Assembly: GCA_934045075.1 (NCBI GenBank)
Contig: OW203730.1
Location: forward strand, 6,150,785-6,214,784
Direction: 5' to 3'
DNA length: 64,000 nucleotides
From: Yponomeuta sedellus
Taxonomy: Eukaryota > Arthropoda > Insecta > Lepidoptera > Yponomeutidae
Part shown: positions 34,065 to 44,476 of the stretch, in pieces
Layout of the letters: each line of letters starts with the position of its first letter
Numbering within the stretch: the first letter of the stretch is position 1
Position numbers and translations under genes: made by a program
Notes under the pieces: model-generated
Database searches by the model: none
What the model was told of the DNA's origin: nothing
Seen by the model: only the letters and a program-made list of their open reading frames with translations

Positions 34065-34412
34065 TTTGAAGCGCTTGTGGCCTAGTCGAACCGAGTGATT
34101 GGAATCAATCACTTGAGTTAAACAACTACAGGCTCGGTTAGGTGCTGGATGGGTGACCGTCCTGTGACTACCGCTAGTGGCATTTTTTCCGAGCGTTTCC
34201 GTGCTTTGCAATGTCATGTAATGGCAGTCGTTAAGCCATGTCAGAGGCCTTATGGGCGGCTTGATAACTTCTGACAGTAAGGCCCGCCGCTGCCTTGCGA
34301 TCCTCCAACAAGCCGGACTTGGCCTCCGTGGTGGAGTAAGGCCTAACCTTTCTGCGAGGCAGGAAGAAAAACGTGCTCCAGCAGTGGGGAAATGCAAGGG
34401 TTGATATCGAAA
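34065..34412 (+). mobile_element. 5S rRNA-derived SINE, near full length
   Basis: The head (about 34070-34165) reads GGCCTAGTCGAACCGAGTGA, then GAGTTAAACAACTACAGGC and GGATGGGTGACCG. The last two correspond to the A box (AGTTAAGCAAC) and C box (GGATGGGTGACCG) of the internal promoter of 5S rRNA genes. The unrelated body follows (GCTAGTGGCATTTTTTCCGA, GGCAGTCGTTAAGCC, AGGCCTTATGGGCGGC), with a tail ending GGGGAAATGCAAGGGTTGAT. This fits the SINE3 class. A copy with a better-preserved promoter lies at 38184-38510 (minus). Confidence 0.8.
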
Positions 34413-34654
34413 TAGTAATATGTATTACAAGAGCCGTAATAGAACTGTAGAACTACATGTCTTCACACATTGTCCGTGCAATATTAATAATACTTCGTGT
34501 AGAAGGATCAAACCCGTAGTAAAAGTTTGAACGTTCTCATCTTCTTTAGTTCCCATAAGGCTAGCTAGTCCTCATAATATTCAAAATTACATATAGGATA
34601 CCATGTGCTATATGATAACTAGGCAAGTACGTCACAAACATTTGAATACATCCA

Positions 34655-34815
34655 GACGAAGACAGTGCCTGGCAAAGCATGGAAGTGCTCGGAAAAATTG
34701 CCACTAGCGGAAGTCACGGCATAGTCACACATTCAGCGATTAACCGCGCCTGTTGTTGCTTAACTTTAGTGATTGATTCCAATTTCTCGGTTCCACTAGG
34801 CCACGGAGGCGAGAC
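34655..34815 (-). mobile_element. 5S-derived SINE, 5' part
   Basis: The minus-strand copy retains the head and junction: complement of GTTGTTGCTTAACTTTAGTG (A-box side) and GCCACTAGCGGAAGTCACGG. The C box has decayed. It stops where an RTE-like fragment begins. Confidence 0.75.
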
Positions 34816-35190
34816 ATGGCACTCACGAAAGGGTTGCTCCACCAGTTCAAAGTCGCTCAGCTAGCTATAAAGAGAGTTATGCTCGGAGTTTCTCTGAAGG
34901 ATAGGATTCGTAACGAATGCATTCGACAGAGAACCAAAGATACTGACATAGCTCAGAGAATTAGTGAGCTGAAGTGGCAGTTATCTCGTGAAGAACCGAC
35001 AACGGTTGGAATGAACGTGTTCGTGAGTGAAGACCGCGACTCGACAAAAGTTGTGTAGGACGCCATCAGGTGGGATGACAATCTGCGAAAAACTGCAGGC
35101 AAATGTTGGATATAGCAAACGGAAGTCAGGGCGATATGGCGCTTATTAGGGGAAGGGCTATATCCAGCAGTGGACTAATATAGCCTGAAG
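34816..35190 (+). pseudogene. RTE-like LINE 3' coding fragment and terminus
   Basis: An 80-codon frame encodes KRVMLGVSLKDRIRNE, IRQRTKDTDIAQRISELKWQ and then a decayed region. This is the C-terminal domain of RTE-type endonuclease/RT ORFs. Out of frame beyond 35060, AIRWDDNLRKTAGKCW-like residues can be read, and the 3' terminus AGCAGTGGACTAATATAGCC corresponds to the QQW-type end. The catalytic domains are absent. Confidence 0.75.
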
Positions 35191-35220
35191 AAGAAGACTA
35201 GGCCACGAGCGCATCCTGTA

Positions 35221-35853
35221 TTATAGAGGTGGTACCTCTATAATACTCAAGCAGGAAATCCCGTACACGTCCTAGGGGTAATTGAATTATTATGCAAAAT
35301 TTGGTGATATTTATATACAACGCTACTAGATACACAAAGTACGTGAGAATGTTTGTGGACGCGGCTTATATAACATAATAATATCACAACAGAAAATAAC
35401 ATGAGCGATCTACTTGAAAGTAAATGAAAAATTAGTAATAATGCCGGAAACATGTCGGTAATATTTTGTCAATTACAGTTAATTTTGTTCTTTGACTTTA
35501 TAAATTTCTTGTTTAATACACCATGTATGAAAAAAAACTTATAGTTTTTCTGATTAAAAGTGGCGCCTTTTGATAGTTACTTTAAATCTATATTTCTAAA
35601 GTATAATGAACAATGGTTTCATAATCATCTTTGCGATATTGTCAGAGCGCGTAAAGTTGAAAATTTAACAAATAAATCGTATTATAATATAACCCTAGTA
35701 TTAAGTAAAAATAAAGACAGACAAAACACTCAACAAAAGTTGCAAGTCCGGAGAACTGTGAATTTCGGATATAACACTGAGCATGCTGCAGAATGGGAAA
35801 GGAATGTTGCGTTAGTCTTGACATAAGAAGATGAGAATGGAGGAAGAAAGATT
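35221..35853. other. Noncoding
   Basis: An 88-codon frame at 35560-35826 ends in a scrap (GGGAAAGGAATGTTGCGTTAG, then GGAGGAAGAAAGATTG) resembling the LINE fragment at 39230. No gene is supported. Confidence 0.4.
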
Positions 35854-36056
35854 GACTGCCTTGTTGGTCTAGCGGTTAACACGCCTGACTACAAAAAAAA
35901 GGTCGTGTGTTCGATTCCCACTGGAGGCCGCTGTAATTTATTGGCACAAGTCATAACCAGGTCTCAGTCTAGGTGTATATTCATGTTTGTTATGTCCTCG
36001 CCTCGTAACCATAGCACAAGGTATCCTACTTGAGGACTGTGATTGTGTTGCGGCGT
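35854..36056 (+). mobile_element. tRNA-like SINE
   Basis: The A box lies in TTGTTGGTCTAGCGGTTAAC and the B box in GTGTTCGATTCCC, with a (A)8 insertion in the anticodon region. The body includes GGTGTATATTCATGTTTG and CAAGGTATCCTACTTGAGG. This is the best copy of the family also seen at 25706 and 16748. Confidence 0.7.
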
Positions 36057-36124
36057 TAACCGCGATTTACTAGGTAAAATATAGTGTCGTATTAACAGTA
36101 AAAGCTATTTCCCCGCATTATAAC

Positions 36125-36368
36125 GTAGCCTAACCCAAATTATTCCCGCGAGTGTCGTAAAAGGCGACTAAGGGACACAAACCGGGGGGTGGGCAGCAGC
36201 GCCCCCTGCAGTACAATTCCACCAAACTGCGATCCCCAACCCGCATGCCCAGCGTGGGAATTATGGGCATTACCCAACAATGATGGCACGGCCTTGCGCT
36301 ATGACGCTCATTAGGGGAGGGCTATGTCCAGCAGTGGACTAATATAGCCTGAAGAAGAAGAAGAAAAA
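36125..36368 (+). mobile_element. RTE-like LINE with internal deletion
   Basis: The segment CCGCGAGTGTCGTAAAAGGC, then CACAAACCGGGGGGTGGGCA, recalls the upstream part of RTE-like elements. It is joined directly to the 3' terminus (GCTCATTAGGGGAGGGCTAT, then AGCAGTGGACTAATATAGCC). The RT domain is missing. The terminus matches that of the copy ending at 35190. Confidence 0.55.
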
Positions 36369-36379
36369 GAACGTAGCCT

Positions 36380-36490
36380 ATGTATTAAGCCAGGATACTC
36401 AATTTTATTAAATTCGCTCCAGCCGTTTAGACGAAAAGAAGTAACAAAACATACATACTCACAAACCTTCGCCTTTTCAATATTAGTGTT
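36380..36490 (-). mobile_element. Helitron-like repeat fragment
   Basis: TTCGCTCCAGCCGTTTAGAC and TCACAAACCTTCGCCTTTTC, then CAATATTAGTGTTATG, are the reverse complement of the 24835-type repeat 5' half. The CTAGT end is missing. Confidence 0.5.
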
Positions 36491-36736
36491 ATGTGATGTG
36501 GTATGATGTGATGTGATGAATTAGGAAGCTATGGGTGGAAGGACTAAGCTCTAAGAGACGTCACAATAGGACATACAAAAAACTAAAAATACAAAATATT
36601 TATTGAAACAACCAAAATTATTCTTACATACACTTTTGCTGGGATTCCCTTGTAAGTACAAAATACCTGTGCCAGGGAAACCCGCTCTTCCACAACTTAT
36701 AAAGGTTGAACAACTAAAATTAACTATTGAATCTTA

Positions 36737-37040
36737 CACTATTTTTATTTTTAATGCACTAACCCGTGCTAAGGAACAAATTTAAAAACCTATTTAGAGG
36801 CTAAAAATTATCACCCATGCCGGGATTCGAACCCGCAACCTCTGGCTATCCGTACCAGCGCTCTACCAATTGAGCCAATGTACGTAATACAGAGAATATT
36901 GTAAAGAGGTTCGAAATTTCACTGATGCCGTGAGTCGCCCATTGGCTCAATTGGTAGAGCGCTGGTACGGATAGCCAGAGGTTGCGGGTTCGAATCCCGG
37001 CATGGGTGATAATTTTTAGCCTCTAAATAGGTTTTTAAAT
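36737..37040. mobile_element. tRNA-Ile-like SINE, inverted dimer
   Basis: A minus-oriented unit (36737-36880) and a plus-oriented unit (36881-37040) face each other. The arms, about 36779-36880 and 36938-37038, are essentially perfect inverted copies. They share the variants TTATCACCC/GGGTGATAA and CCGTACC/GGTACGG. ATTGAATCTTA flanks the dimer once, at 36726-36736 and 37041-37051. Confidence 0.9.
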
Positions 37041-37059
37041 ATTGAATCTTATTTTTATA

Positions 37060-37582
37060 AAGCTGGTTAAGTTATAGAAATGTGGTGTATCTGTGTGTGA
37101 GAGTGTACGTGTGTTTGTTTGTGTGTGTGTGTGTATGTGTGTGTTTATTAAACTAATTACATTTAACTAACATGTTGTAACAAGAGTTCCGTTTCCTCAT
37201 AGCTCTGGCTTAGCAGCCATTTGGACAGTACTTTCTTACACTCAAATTTTATTATAGTATAGATGTGTAACCTGCGATTTATCTGGTCATACAAATAGCC
37301 CGACAAGTTCTCATATTGGCGACTAGCAAAGTATGTTTTCACGTGGTTTCATTTAATAACTTTGTTATTTCTCCTCCTAGAGTGAATTTTAGGGTCATAT
37401 GCCAAGCATTTATGTTTTTTTAAGATGACTGCCAGAATATACAACTTCCTGATTGTAAGCAATCGACATGATTTGTATAGCGTCTCTGTGGAATATAACC
37501 GTGGTTTGAAGAACATCACCTTAAGTAAGGAACGTTGTGCTCTCTCAGCCTCCAGAAATTTTGTTTTGGTCATAATTAACAT
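37060..37582 (-). pseudogene. LINE RT C-terminal fragment, same family as 18978-21904
   Basis: The minus strand encodes TKFLEAERAQRSLLKVMFF and LLTIRKLYILAVILKKHKC, matching TKFLEVERAQRALLKVMFF and LLTVRKLYILQIILRKHKS of the larger copy. The 3' UTR with a TG-rich patch runs to about 37060. The copy is 5'-truncated and lacks all catalytic motifs. Confidence 0.8.
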
Positions 37583-38183
37583 AATTCGAGCAATTACGGA
37601 ACGTATAATATGCGTTAAATTTCAAATATTGTACCGTCCGTTAAAAGTACCTAACACTCCACTTCAAAAGTCAAAATGTATCTGGCAGTTGGAAATCGAA
37701 TGGTATTTTTTATTTAACTGTCCGCGCTCTTTTGTTTTAATCCCGTAATCCGATGTCGTTCATCATAACCCCTTTCACGGGATAGAGGCCATGGAGCGTT
37801 GGATGAAATGCCTGTAAGCCCTGATGAAGGTAGAATATTTTATTAATATTCACCGTTTGTGTTAAGGATTAACGGCTTTACCGTAATCGTACATTTTACG
37901 TCGTATTAAATTGAAATAATTCGCAGTTCAAAAACAGTGGTTTTAATTTGTAATAGGCAATTTTCGACGTCTATTTTATGTCATTTACCTGTAGTAGGTC
38001 ATTACAAATTCAATGTGTAAAATAATGCACTCGTTCACTTATTTACTTCCGTATAGATAGATAGAGACCACTTTATTATACATAAAATTTTCGTATATCT
38101 ACAAATTCAAGTGAATAAGTGACCTTTAGTTGATACAGTTATTTGTAACTCAGTTTCCCAGTTTGATGTGAAGGTATTCGTTA
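37583..38183. other. Noncoding
   Basis: GATAGATAGAGACCACTTTA at 38055 resembles an antisense LINE tail. No gene is supported. Confidence 0.4.
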
Positions 38184-38510
38184 TCAACCCTAGTATGTCC
38201 CCACGGGTCTCTTCCTGCATCGCAGGAAGGTTAGGCCATACTCCACCACGGGGGCCAAGTCCGGGTTGGTGGAGGATTGTAAGACAGTGGCGGGCCTAAC
38301 TGTCAGAAGTTATCAAGCCGCCCATAAGGTCTCTGACGTTGCTTAACGACTGCCATTACATGACAGCCGGCACTAACGGCTTAGCGTGCCTTGCGAAGCA
38401 CGGAAGCGCTCGGAAAAAATGCCACTAGCGGTAGTCACGGGACGGTCACCCATCCTGTACCTGACCGCGCCTGTTGTTGCTTAACTCAAGTGAATCCCTT
38501 GATTGAGGTA
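38184..38510 (-). mobile_element. 5S rRNA-derived SINE, best-preserved promoter
   Basis: Read on the minus strand, the head has CACTTGAGTTAAGCAACAAC and GGATGGGTGACCG (complement of 38447-38459), closely matching the A and C boxes of 5S rRNA internal promoters. The family body and a GGGGACATACTAGGGTTGAT tail follow. The part 5' of the A box has a deletion relative to 34065. No clear target duplication. Confidence 0.8.
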
Positions 38511-39229
38511 TTGTGACCAGGTTATTTTGAAGTTACAGTTAAGTCGCTATAGAATCAAATCAAATAATTTTTCAAATCAAATCATTTATTTACAAAAGAG
38601 CTTAGGTACTAGTGACACGATTAGAATTAACTTAATATGGGTAGAGAGGTTTGAGAAACATTGCCACTAAATACTTGCAGATGCTTACTGGTGTTCTTCG
38701 CACTAGGCGAACCTGTTTCGCGAGAACAGGGTATTAGTATTACATAAAAAAGTTACCATTAAATGCTTATAGATCTCGAGCGATGGCGGATAGGTGCCAG
38801 AAAGTATAGTGATTGAGTCAGTAATATTGTGTATGCTAGGAGTTTCCTCCCATCAACTTGTTGTAATAAATATTGGTGTGTTTAGCTTCAAACTTTCTTC
38901 CTTGACACAATCCTACAGTAAGACAAAAATTGCCAAATGATACTACCTTCTCTTCACCAACACTTAAATTATTTATTCCATTTTACGACATTTTTCAATG
39001 AGATCCCACTTCATAATTCAAAGGGAAGTTTATCCAATAAACACGTCAACGATGCAAATGAGCTTGTCTATGTCGACGACTCAAACACCCTCATTCTCTG
39101 TGAAGTGTTGGGGCTACAGAAGTAGAGCTGTAACATCTTTACTGTCGAGGTACAGTTGGTAAAAAATAATGCACGACATTACAAATTAATATTGTCAAGC
39201 TTAATATATGTGGACTGAAAGAGGATATA
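38511..39229. other. Noncoding
   Basis: Positions 38545-38610 (repeated AATCAAAT/CAAATCAAATCA, then TTTATTTACAAAAGAGC) look like an antisense LINE 3' terminus. A 62-codon frame at 38937 (DANELVYVDDSNTLILC) faintly recalls an RT YVDD box but lacks context; I do not call it. Confidence 0.4.
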
Positions 39230-39362
39230 GTGACTAGAATTCAGAAAGGAATGTTGCGTTGGTTTGGACATGCGGAGAGGATGAAGGAAGAAAGATTGAA
39301 GAAACAAATATACATTGCGAATGTGAGTGGAAGGGCTGGTAAGGGACGTCCCAGGCGGACAT
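39230..39362 (+). pseudogene. LINE RT C-terminal fragment
   Basis: TRIQKGMLRWFGHAERMKEE and KQIYIANVSGRAGKGRPRRT can be read in one frame. This WFGHVERM...GRPR motif is the C-terminal region of a common insect LINE ORF2. It is cut off exactly where the 5' end of the next LINE begins. Confidence 0.8.
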
Positions 39363-39794
39363 CTCATCTCATCGCGCTCTCATCGCGTGAACAGTATTTT
39401 CATCTCATCGCGCTCTCATCGCGTGAACAGTATTTTCAATCGCTCCGTTTTAAAAATTTTATTTAACCAAGTTTGAGTCGTGTTTTCGAAAAGAAATTTG
39501 TACTGTGTCAATGTTTACTGTGTGGACTAGTGAATTGTGCAAAGAGTTTATCCATCCTTGGCTTCCCGGAGGAGTTACGACAAATAGAACGTCTAAAGTG
39601 CAGTTACACTAGATAATCTACAACGGCCAAAATCGCTGCCCACGCGTAGCGAAGCAGCCCGGGTCATCGACCCCGCTCCTACCGCCCGCCGCCTTGCAGT
39701 CTGCGTTCCTGTTGTCGCTCCGTCTTTGTCGCACCTATAAAACACTCACTATTTGTAAGTTCGCATCGCCTGCCGTGACCGCTAAGTAAACAGA

Positions 39795-40964
39795 ATGAAC
39801 TGCGAAGCTTGCACGGTTGCCGTACCTAACGCCGAGGCTTTAAACTGCTTTATGTGCCGCAAGCGATATCATCATCAGTGCCTTAACATGACTTCGGCTA
39901 AGTTTAGGGAGTTAAATAAAACAAAATGGAAGTGCCCTGAATGTGAAAATATCACAGTACGTGAAAGTCGCAGAAGGGGTGACGACACGCCAACACGAAA
40001 GTTATTTGAGCAGCGACCCAATCCCCCCGCTGGTCCGTCAAGGCTGACGGCTGAGATGGACGTTTGTGAGCCTGCTGCCGCGGAAGTGCTAACCGCCCCA
40101 GCTGCTGTCCACCCCACTACTCCGGTTCCTCCGCCTGCCGCCGTGTCAATGTCGACTGCTATCCCCGCCGCTACGCAACCTCTGGCCACACCTAATGATG
40201 CTCACTCGGTAACCTTCCACCAGTTGGAAAAGCTGCTGGATGACAAATTGGACAAATTCAGAACAGCCATCACGACCGAATTTAATGCCATATTGACTAA
40301 GCTGAGTGCGAGTTTTAGGGAGGAAGTCGATGTACTCCGAGGTGAGAATCTGAAGTTAAGGGAAGAATTCTCAGCCCTGGAAGAAAAGCTTTCGTCTGCT
40401 TCCTCAACGTACATGGATACATTAACGGAAAATATCAGCAACCTGCAGGATCAGCTCAACGAAAGACACCAAGAGCTGCTGTCCAATGACGTCGAAATCA
40501 CAAACGTCCCAGAGTGCGATGGGGAATCCATAGGGAATATAGTCAAATCAGTGGCAACTAAGCTGGGGATGGCACTGGAAGAGCGCGACGTGATTAGTGC
40601 GGTGCGTGCTGGCCCGAGGCGCGGCCCCACTGAGAGTTCTCCGGCACCACGGCCTCGGCCTATCGTCGTGCGACTGGCGCGGCGCGCGCTCCGCGACGAA
40701 CTACTCAAGAGCGCGCGGATCCGCCGCGGCGCGACCACAGCTGATCTGGGCTTAGCCCCACACGAGCCACGTCTCCTCTACGTGAACGAGCGACTCACCA
40801 GGAGAAACCGCGCTCTGTTTGCCCGGGCCCGCGACGCTGGCCGCGTTGCTCGCTGGCGATTCATATGGACTAGAGACGGCCGCGTCTACGGTCGCATGGA
40901 TAACACCTCACAAAGAATTCCCTTGCGAAGCGAAGCTGACGTCACGAATTTTGTAAAATCCTAA
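39795..40964 (+). CDS. LINE ORF1: PHD finger, coiled coil and FP25K-like C-terminus
   Basis: 389 codons, intact. Residues 3-50 form a PHD-type C4HC3 zinc finger (C3, C6, C18, C21, H26, C29, C47, C50). A Pro/Ala-rich linker (about 75-140) precedes a predicted coiled coil (about 155-235, LRGENLKLREEFSALEEKL). The C-terminal 150 residues are Arg-rich and contain LLYVNERLTRRNRALFARA and WTRDGRVYGRMD, resembling the Baculo_FP_C (FP25K-like) domain found in many arthropod LINE ORF1 proteins. It probably binds element RNA and packages it with ORF2. The start is preceded by CAGA. ORF2 begins 12 nt downstream. The 3' part (40600-40900) is very GC-rich compared with its neighbours. Confidence 0.85.
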   Translation: MNCEACTVAVPNAEALNCFMCRKRYHHQCLNMTSAKFRELNKTKWKCPECENITVRESRRRGDDTPTRKLFEQRPNPPAGPSRLTAEMDVCEPAAAEVLTAPAAVHPTTPVPPPAAVSMSTAIPAATQPLATPNDAHSVTFHQLEKLLDDKLDKFRTAITTEFNAILTKLSASFREEVDVLRGENLKLREEFSALEEKLSSASSTYMDTLTENISNLQDQLNERHQELLSNDVEITNVPECDGESIGNIVKSVATKLGMALEERDVISAVRAGPRRGPTESSPAPRPRPIVVRLARRALRDELLKSARIRRGATTADLGLAPHEPRLLYVNERLTRRNRALFARARDAGRVARWRFIWTRDGRVYGRMDNTSQRIPLRSEADVTNFVKS

Positions 40965-40975
40965 ATAGGGCCACA

Positions 40976-43973
40976 ATGCTGAATTTATCACTTGTTAGCC
41001 CTTGTGGCTTCAGTTCAAATATTACAGAAATAGTTCCACGTTCGTATCCCATATGCACACGTTTTCAAACACTTATATTAATACCAAGCCAACGTCATAT
41101 TACTGTGCTTAGAAAGTTATTAATTAACTGTCAATTTATTCAAGTGTCCTATGCCTACATAATACGGTTTGTTCAAAGTAAAAACATAAGTATAGGTCTA
41201 CTGAATCCGGGGTCACTTAGTACACGACATGACGAGTTTCTTGTGGCTATGGACCAGCACGCGGTGGATATCATGGCAATCAATGAGACTTGGCTGCGCG
41301 CGGGCGAGGAGGCGCGTGCGCCTGCGCCGCCCGGCTACCGACTGCGGCACGTGCCGCGCCCTGCTGGCGTGCGCTCGCGCGGTGGAGGGGTCGGATTTTA
41401 CTTGCGACGCGGAATTTATGTCAGGTTTCTCGAACATCCGTCCTCTTCAGTCGAGCAAATTAAATGGACTCAAGGTTGCTATAGGTACAGCTTATCGGCC
41501 ACAGTGGGTCAACGTGGATACATTTTTGGATGCTTTAACAGAGTCAGTCAGCTCGTTTTCGCCCTACGATCATATTATTTTATTAGGTGACTTTAATATA
41601 GATTTATTAAAACCACAAGAACCCAGTTCTAAGAAGCTTTTAGAGTTTGCAACATATATGAATCTAGACCAATACGTTAATGAGGCGACACACTTTACAA
41701 ATCACTCTGAGACATTCATAGATCTAATATTTAGTAGAACAACGGTGTCAAAAGTTTGTGTAGATTTTATACCCAACTTGAGCAATCACGCCTTTCTTAC
41801 ATGTGAGTTACATATTAAAAAACCAAAACCGTCTCCAGAATGTATTGTTTACAGGCCCCTTAAGGACATTAATTTAGAACTTTTTAATGCCGATCTAGAC
41901 AGTGTAAAATGGGAAACTGTATTAGGTGATGATGTGAATGAGTCAGTAATTGCTTTCAATACTTACATCACTAATATATTCGATATGCACGCACCCATAA
42001 AAACTATGTATGTAAAGGAATTAAATTATCCATGGTTAACTCAAATAATTAAAGCGATGATTGAATTGAGAAATGCAGCTCATGTCAAAAGTCGGCAAAC
42101 TAAATTAGAAAGTGACAAAAAGTATTATAAAAAATTAAAAACAATAGTAAGTGCAGCATTACACTCAGAGAAAACTGCTTTTTACCAACACTATATTAAT
42201 AATAACGTGAACGAGCCGCGTAAACTTTGGAAACATATTAAACACAATGTCGCTAATTTCAAGAAAAAGCAAACTGACCTTCCTGAAAATTTAAATAACC
42301 CTGATCAGATTAATGCTCATTTCTTGGATATTCCCAGTAATAATGAATTAGATATTTCTCTGCTGTCATACTACTGGTTTAATTGATTTAGCTCAGCAAC
42401 TTTCACTCTTAAAACTATCGGAAAAGAAAAGGTGCTAAATATAATAAAGGGTTTTAAGACAAATGCGCAAGGATTTGATGGAATAACACTAGACATGATA
42501 CTTCTAACGTTGCCACGTACTCTGGATGTAATAACTAGCCTCGTAAACAAATCTATTGAAACTGGTTCTTTCCCCGATCTATGGAAGATTGCAAAAGTCA
42601 AACCAATACCAAAGAATAATAATCCAACGCAATATAAAGATCTTAGGCCAATAAGTATTCTGCCCTTCTTGTCTAAAATTATTGAAAAAGTTGTTTGTTT
42701 ACAGTTGTCAGAGTACTTAGCTGTCAATAATATTCTTCCACATAAACAATCAGGATTTAGATCTGGTAGGAGCACAGCAACAGCTCTAATGGACGTTGTG
42801 GATGATATTTTAGCGGGACAAGACGTAGGAGAGGGAACAATCCTGTTCTTGCTTGACTTTTCCCGTGCTTTTGATACCATAAGCCCGACTTTGCTTTTGT
42901 CCAAACTAGCTTACTATGGCTTTGATAATAATGCAATGAAGTGGATGTCAAGTTACCTAAGTAACCGGTCCCAGAGTGTTGAGGTTTGTAACAAGGGTGG
43001 TACTAGGAAACATTCTATTTCATCAACGCTTACAAAGGGAGTTCCACAAGGTTCAATCCTCGGGCCGGTACTTTATATCCTTTACACTGCTGACTTGCCA
43101 AATTCAATTCTTAATAGTAGATATCACCTGTACGCTGATGATCTGCAAGTTTATAGATCTTTTAAGCCTGGTGAAGCAGCAGACGAAATATCAAGATTGA
43201 ATATGGAACTTGAACAAATTTCACAATGGTCTATCAAAAATTGCCTAACATTAAATCCAACCAAATCAAAATTTCTGGTTCTAGGTACAAAATCTCAGAT
43301 AGAAAAAATAAATTGTTGTGCGCCACAGCTAAAAATTGGAGACGTAGCTATAGAAAAAGTTACTGAAGCACGAAATTTGGGAGTGCTGATGGATGATAAA
43401 CTTAGATTTGAGAAGCATGTTCTGGAGACAGTGCGGAATTGTTACTATAGACTTCACGTACTTTACAAAATACGAATATATCTAAGCATAGATAAGAGGA
43501 TTCAACTGTGTGAATCTTTAATATTATCGAAACTTAACTATGCCGATACGGTCATTGGTGGTTGCTTATTGAGCAGAACGAAGAAGCTGATACAGCGAAT
43601 GCAAAATTCATGCGCAAGGTTTTGTTTTTCCACTCCTCGCAGAGCGCACATCACTCCTTATCTAAATAGCAACAATCTGCTCAATATGGAATCACGCCGG
43701 GCTTTACACTTCGCGAGTTTGCTGTTTGGAATTATAAAAAAACAGAGTCCCTCATATTTATACAATAAGTTAGAATTTAGTCAGCGTCAGTCACGTGTTC
43801 ACCTACTATTGGTCTGTCCACTTCATCACTCATCGGCATTTCGAGGAAGTTTTCGTTACAGTGCCACTAAATGCTGGAACAACATACCGCCTCCTATTAG
43901 ATATTCTCCTTCTATTAATTGTTTTAAATTGAAATTCAAAGAATATTTATTAAAATTACAGAAAGAGAAATAG
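40976..43973 (+). pseudogene. LINE ORF2: endonuclease and reverse transcriptase, two lesions
   Basis: The endonuclease starts in the first frame: ISIGLLNPGSLSTRHDEF (about 41187), the catalytic INETWL (41278) and GGGVGFYLRRG. Near 41455-41465 a small indel shifts the frame. The second frame continues with GLKVAIGTAYRPQW, GDFNIDLL (41586) and SNHAFL. After LSYYWFN a TGA (42384-42386) interrupts; the same frame resumes and stays open to 43973. RT: LRPISILPFLSKIIEK, FLLDFSRAFDT (about 42846, motif A), GVPQGSILGPVLYILYTADL (43039, motif B), YADD (43131, motif C), ARNLGVLMDD, and a terminal WNNIPPPIRYS block. Catalytic residues of RT are intact. Only these two lesions separate it from a full ORF2. 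It belongs to the CR1/Jockey group; the exact clade is not fixed. Confidence 0.88.
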
Positions 43974-44476
43974 TAATGAAATATTGTACATCTTTTATAT
44001 CTAAATAATCTTTTATCTTTTATATCTAAATTATCAAATTATGCTATCTCTAGGTGGTTGGTGCGACCAATATATTTTCGTACCAAACGTATTATGGTGA
44101 GATTCAAACTAAATTTAATTGATAAAATTGTATATATTTTTCTTACCAGCGGCCTTCTGGAACTATTTGCTATTATCTGTCATCTACCAAGTTGGCCTTC
44201 TCAAAATACTGCAAGTCTATATTGTAAGTGGGACCGATAGGTTTTTTAGTTGATTTTTAGTTAGTTTAAGTTTTAGTCATAAGTTTTCAGGCATCCGCTG
44301 AAAATCAGCGCCGTATCTCTCTCTCCTACGGCATTAGGCTGAGCGGAAACCTTTTTGGTACTGCTATATTAATTTTAAGCTATATTAATTTCCACTGTAT
44401 CTAAAAACTGTATGAGTACCAAATAAAGATTTTCTATTCTATTCTATACATACATCGGCCAAATAGGGGATGTATT

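Larger units (their letters stand above)
39365..44452 (+). mobile_element. Near full-length two-ORF LINE
   Basis: Layout: 5' UTR (39365-39794) opening with two 36-bp direct repeats (39365-39400 and 39401-39436), ORF1 (39795-40964), ORF2 (40976-43973) and 3' UTR ending in an AATAAA signal and ATTCTATTCTATA (to about 44452). The 3' UTR contains the hairpin GGCATCCGCTGA/TCAGCGCC. Another copy's 3' UTR is at 23440-24040 (minus). ACATC on both sides may be a short target duplication but is not convincing. A multi-repeat 5' end fits an internal-promoter LINE that was transcribed from its own start. Confidence 0.85.

Noticed and set aside
34075..34165. A 5S rRNA gene
   Set aside because: Only the internal-promoter half matches, and it is joined to an unrelated body in several dispersed copies; it is a SINE head.
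38937..39125. RT fragment with a YVDD box
   Set aside because: Only the four-residue word is suggestive; neighbouring RT motifs are absent in all frames.
40976..41180. Signal peptide or membrane segment at the ORF2 N-terminus
   Set aside because: The hydrophobic patches are short and the region is just the poorly conserved leader of a LINE endonuclease.
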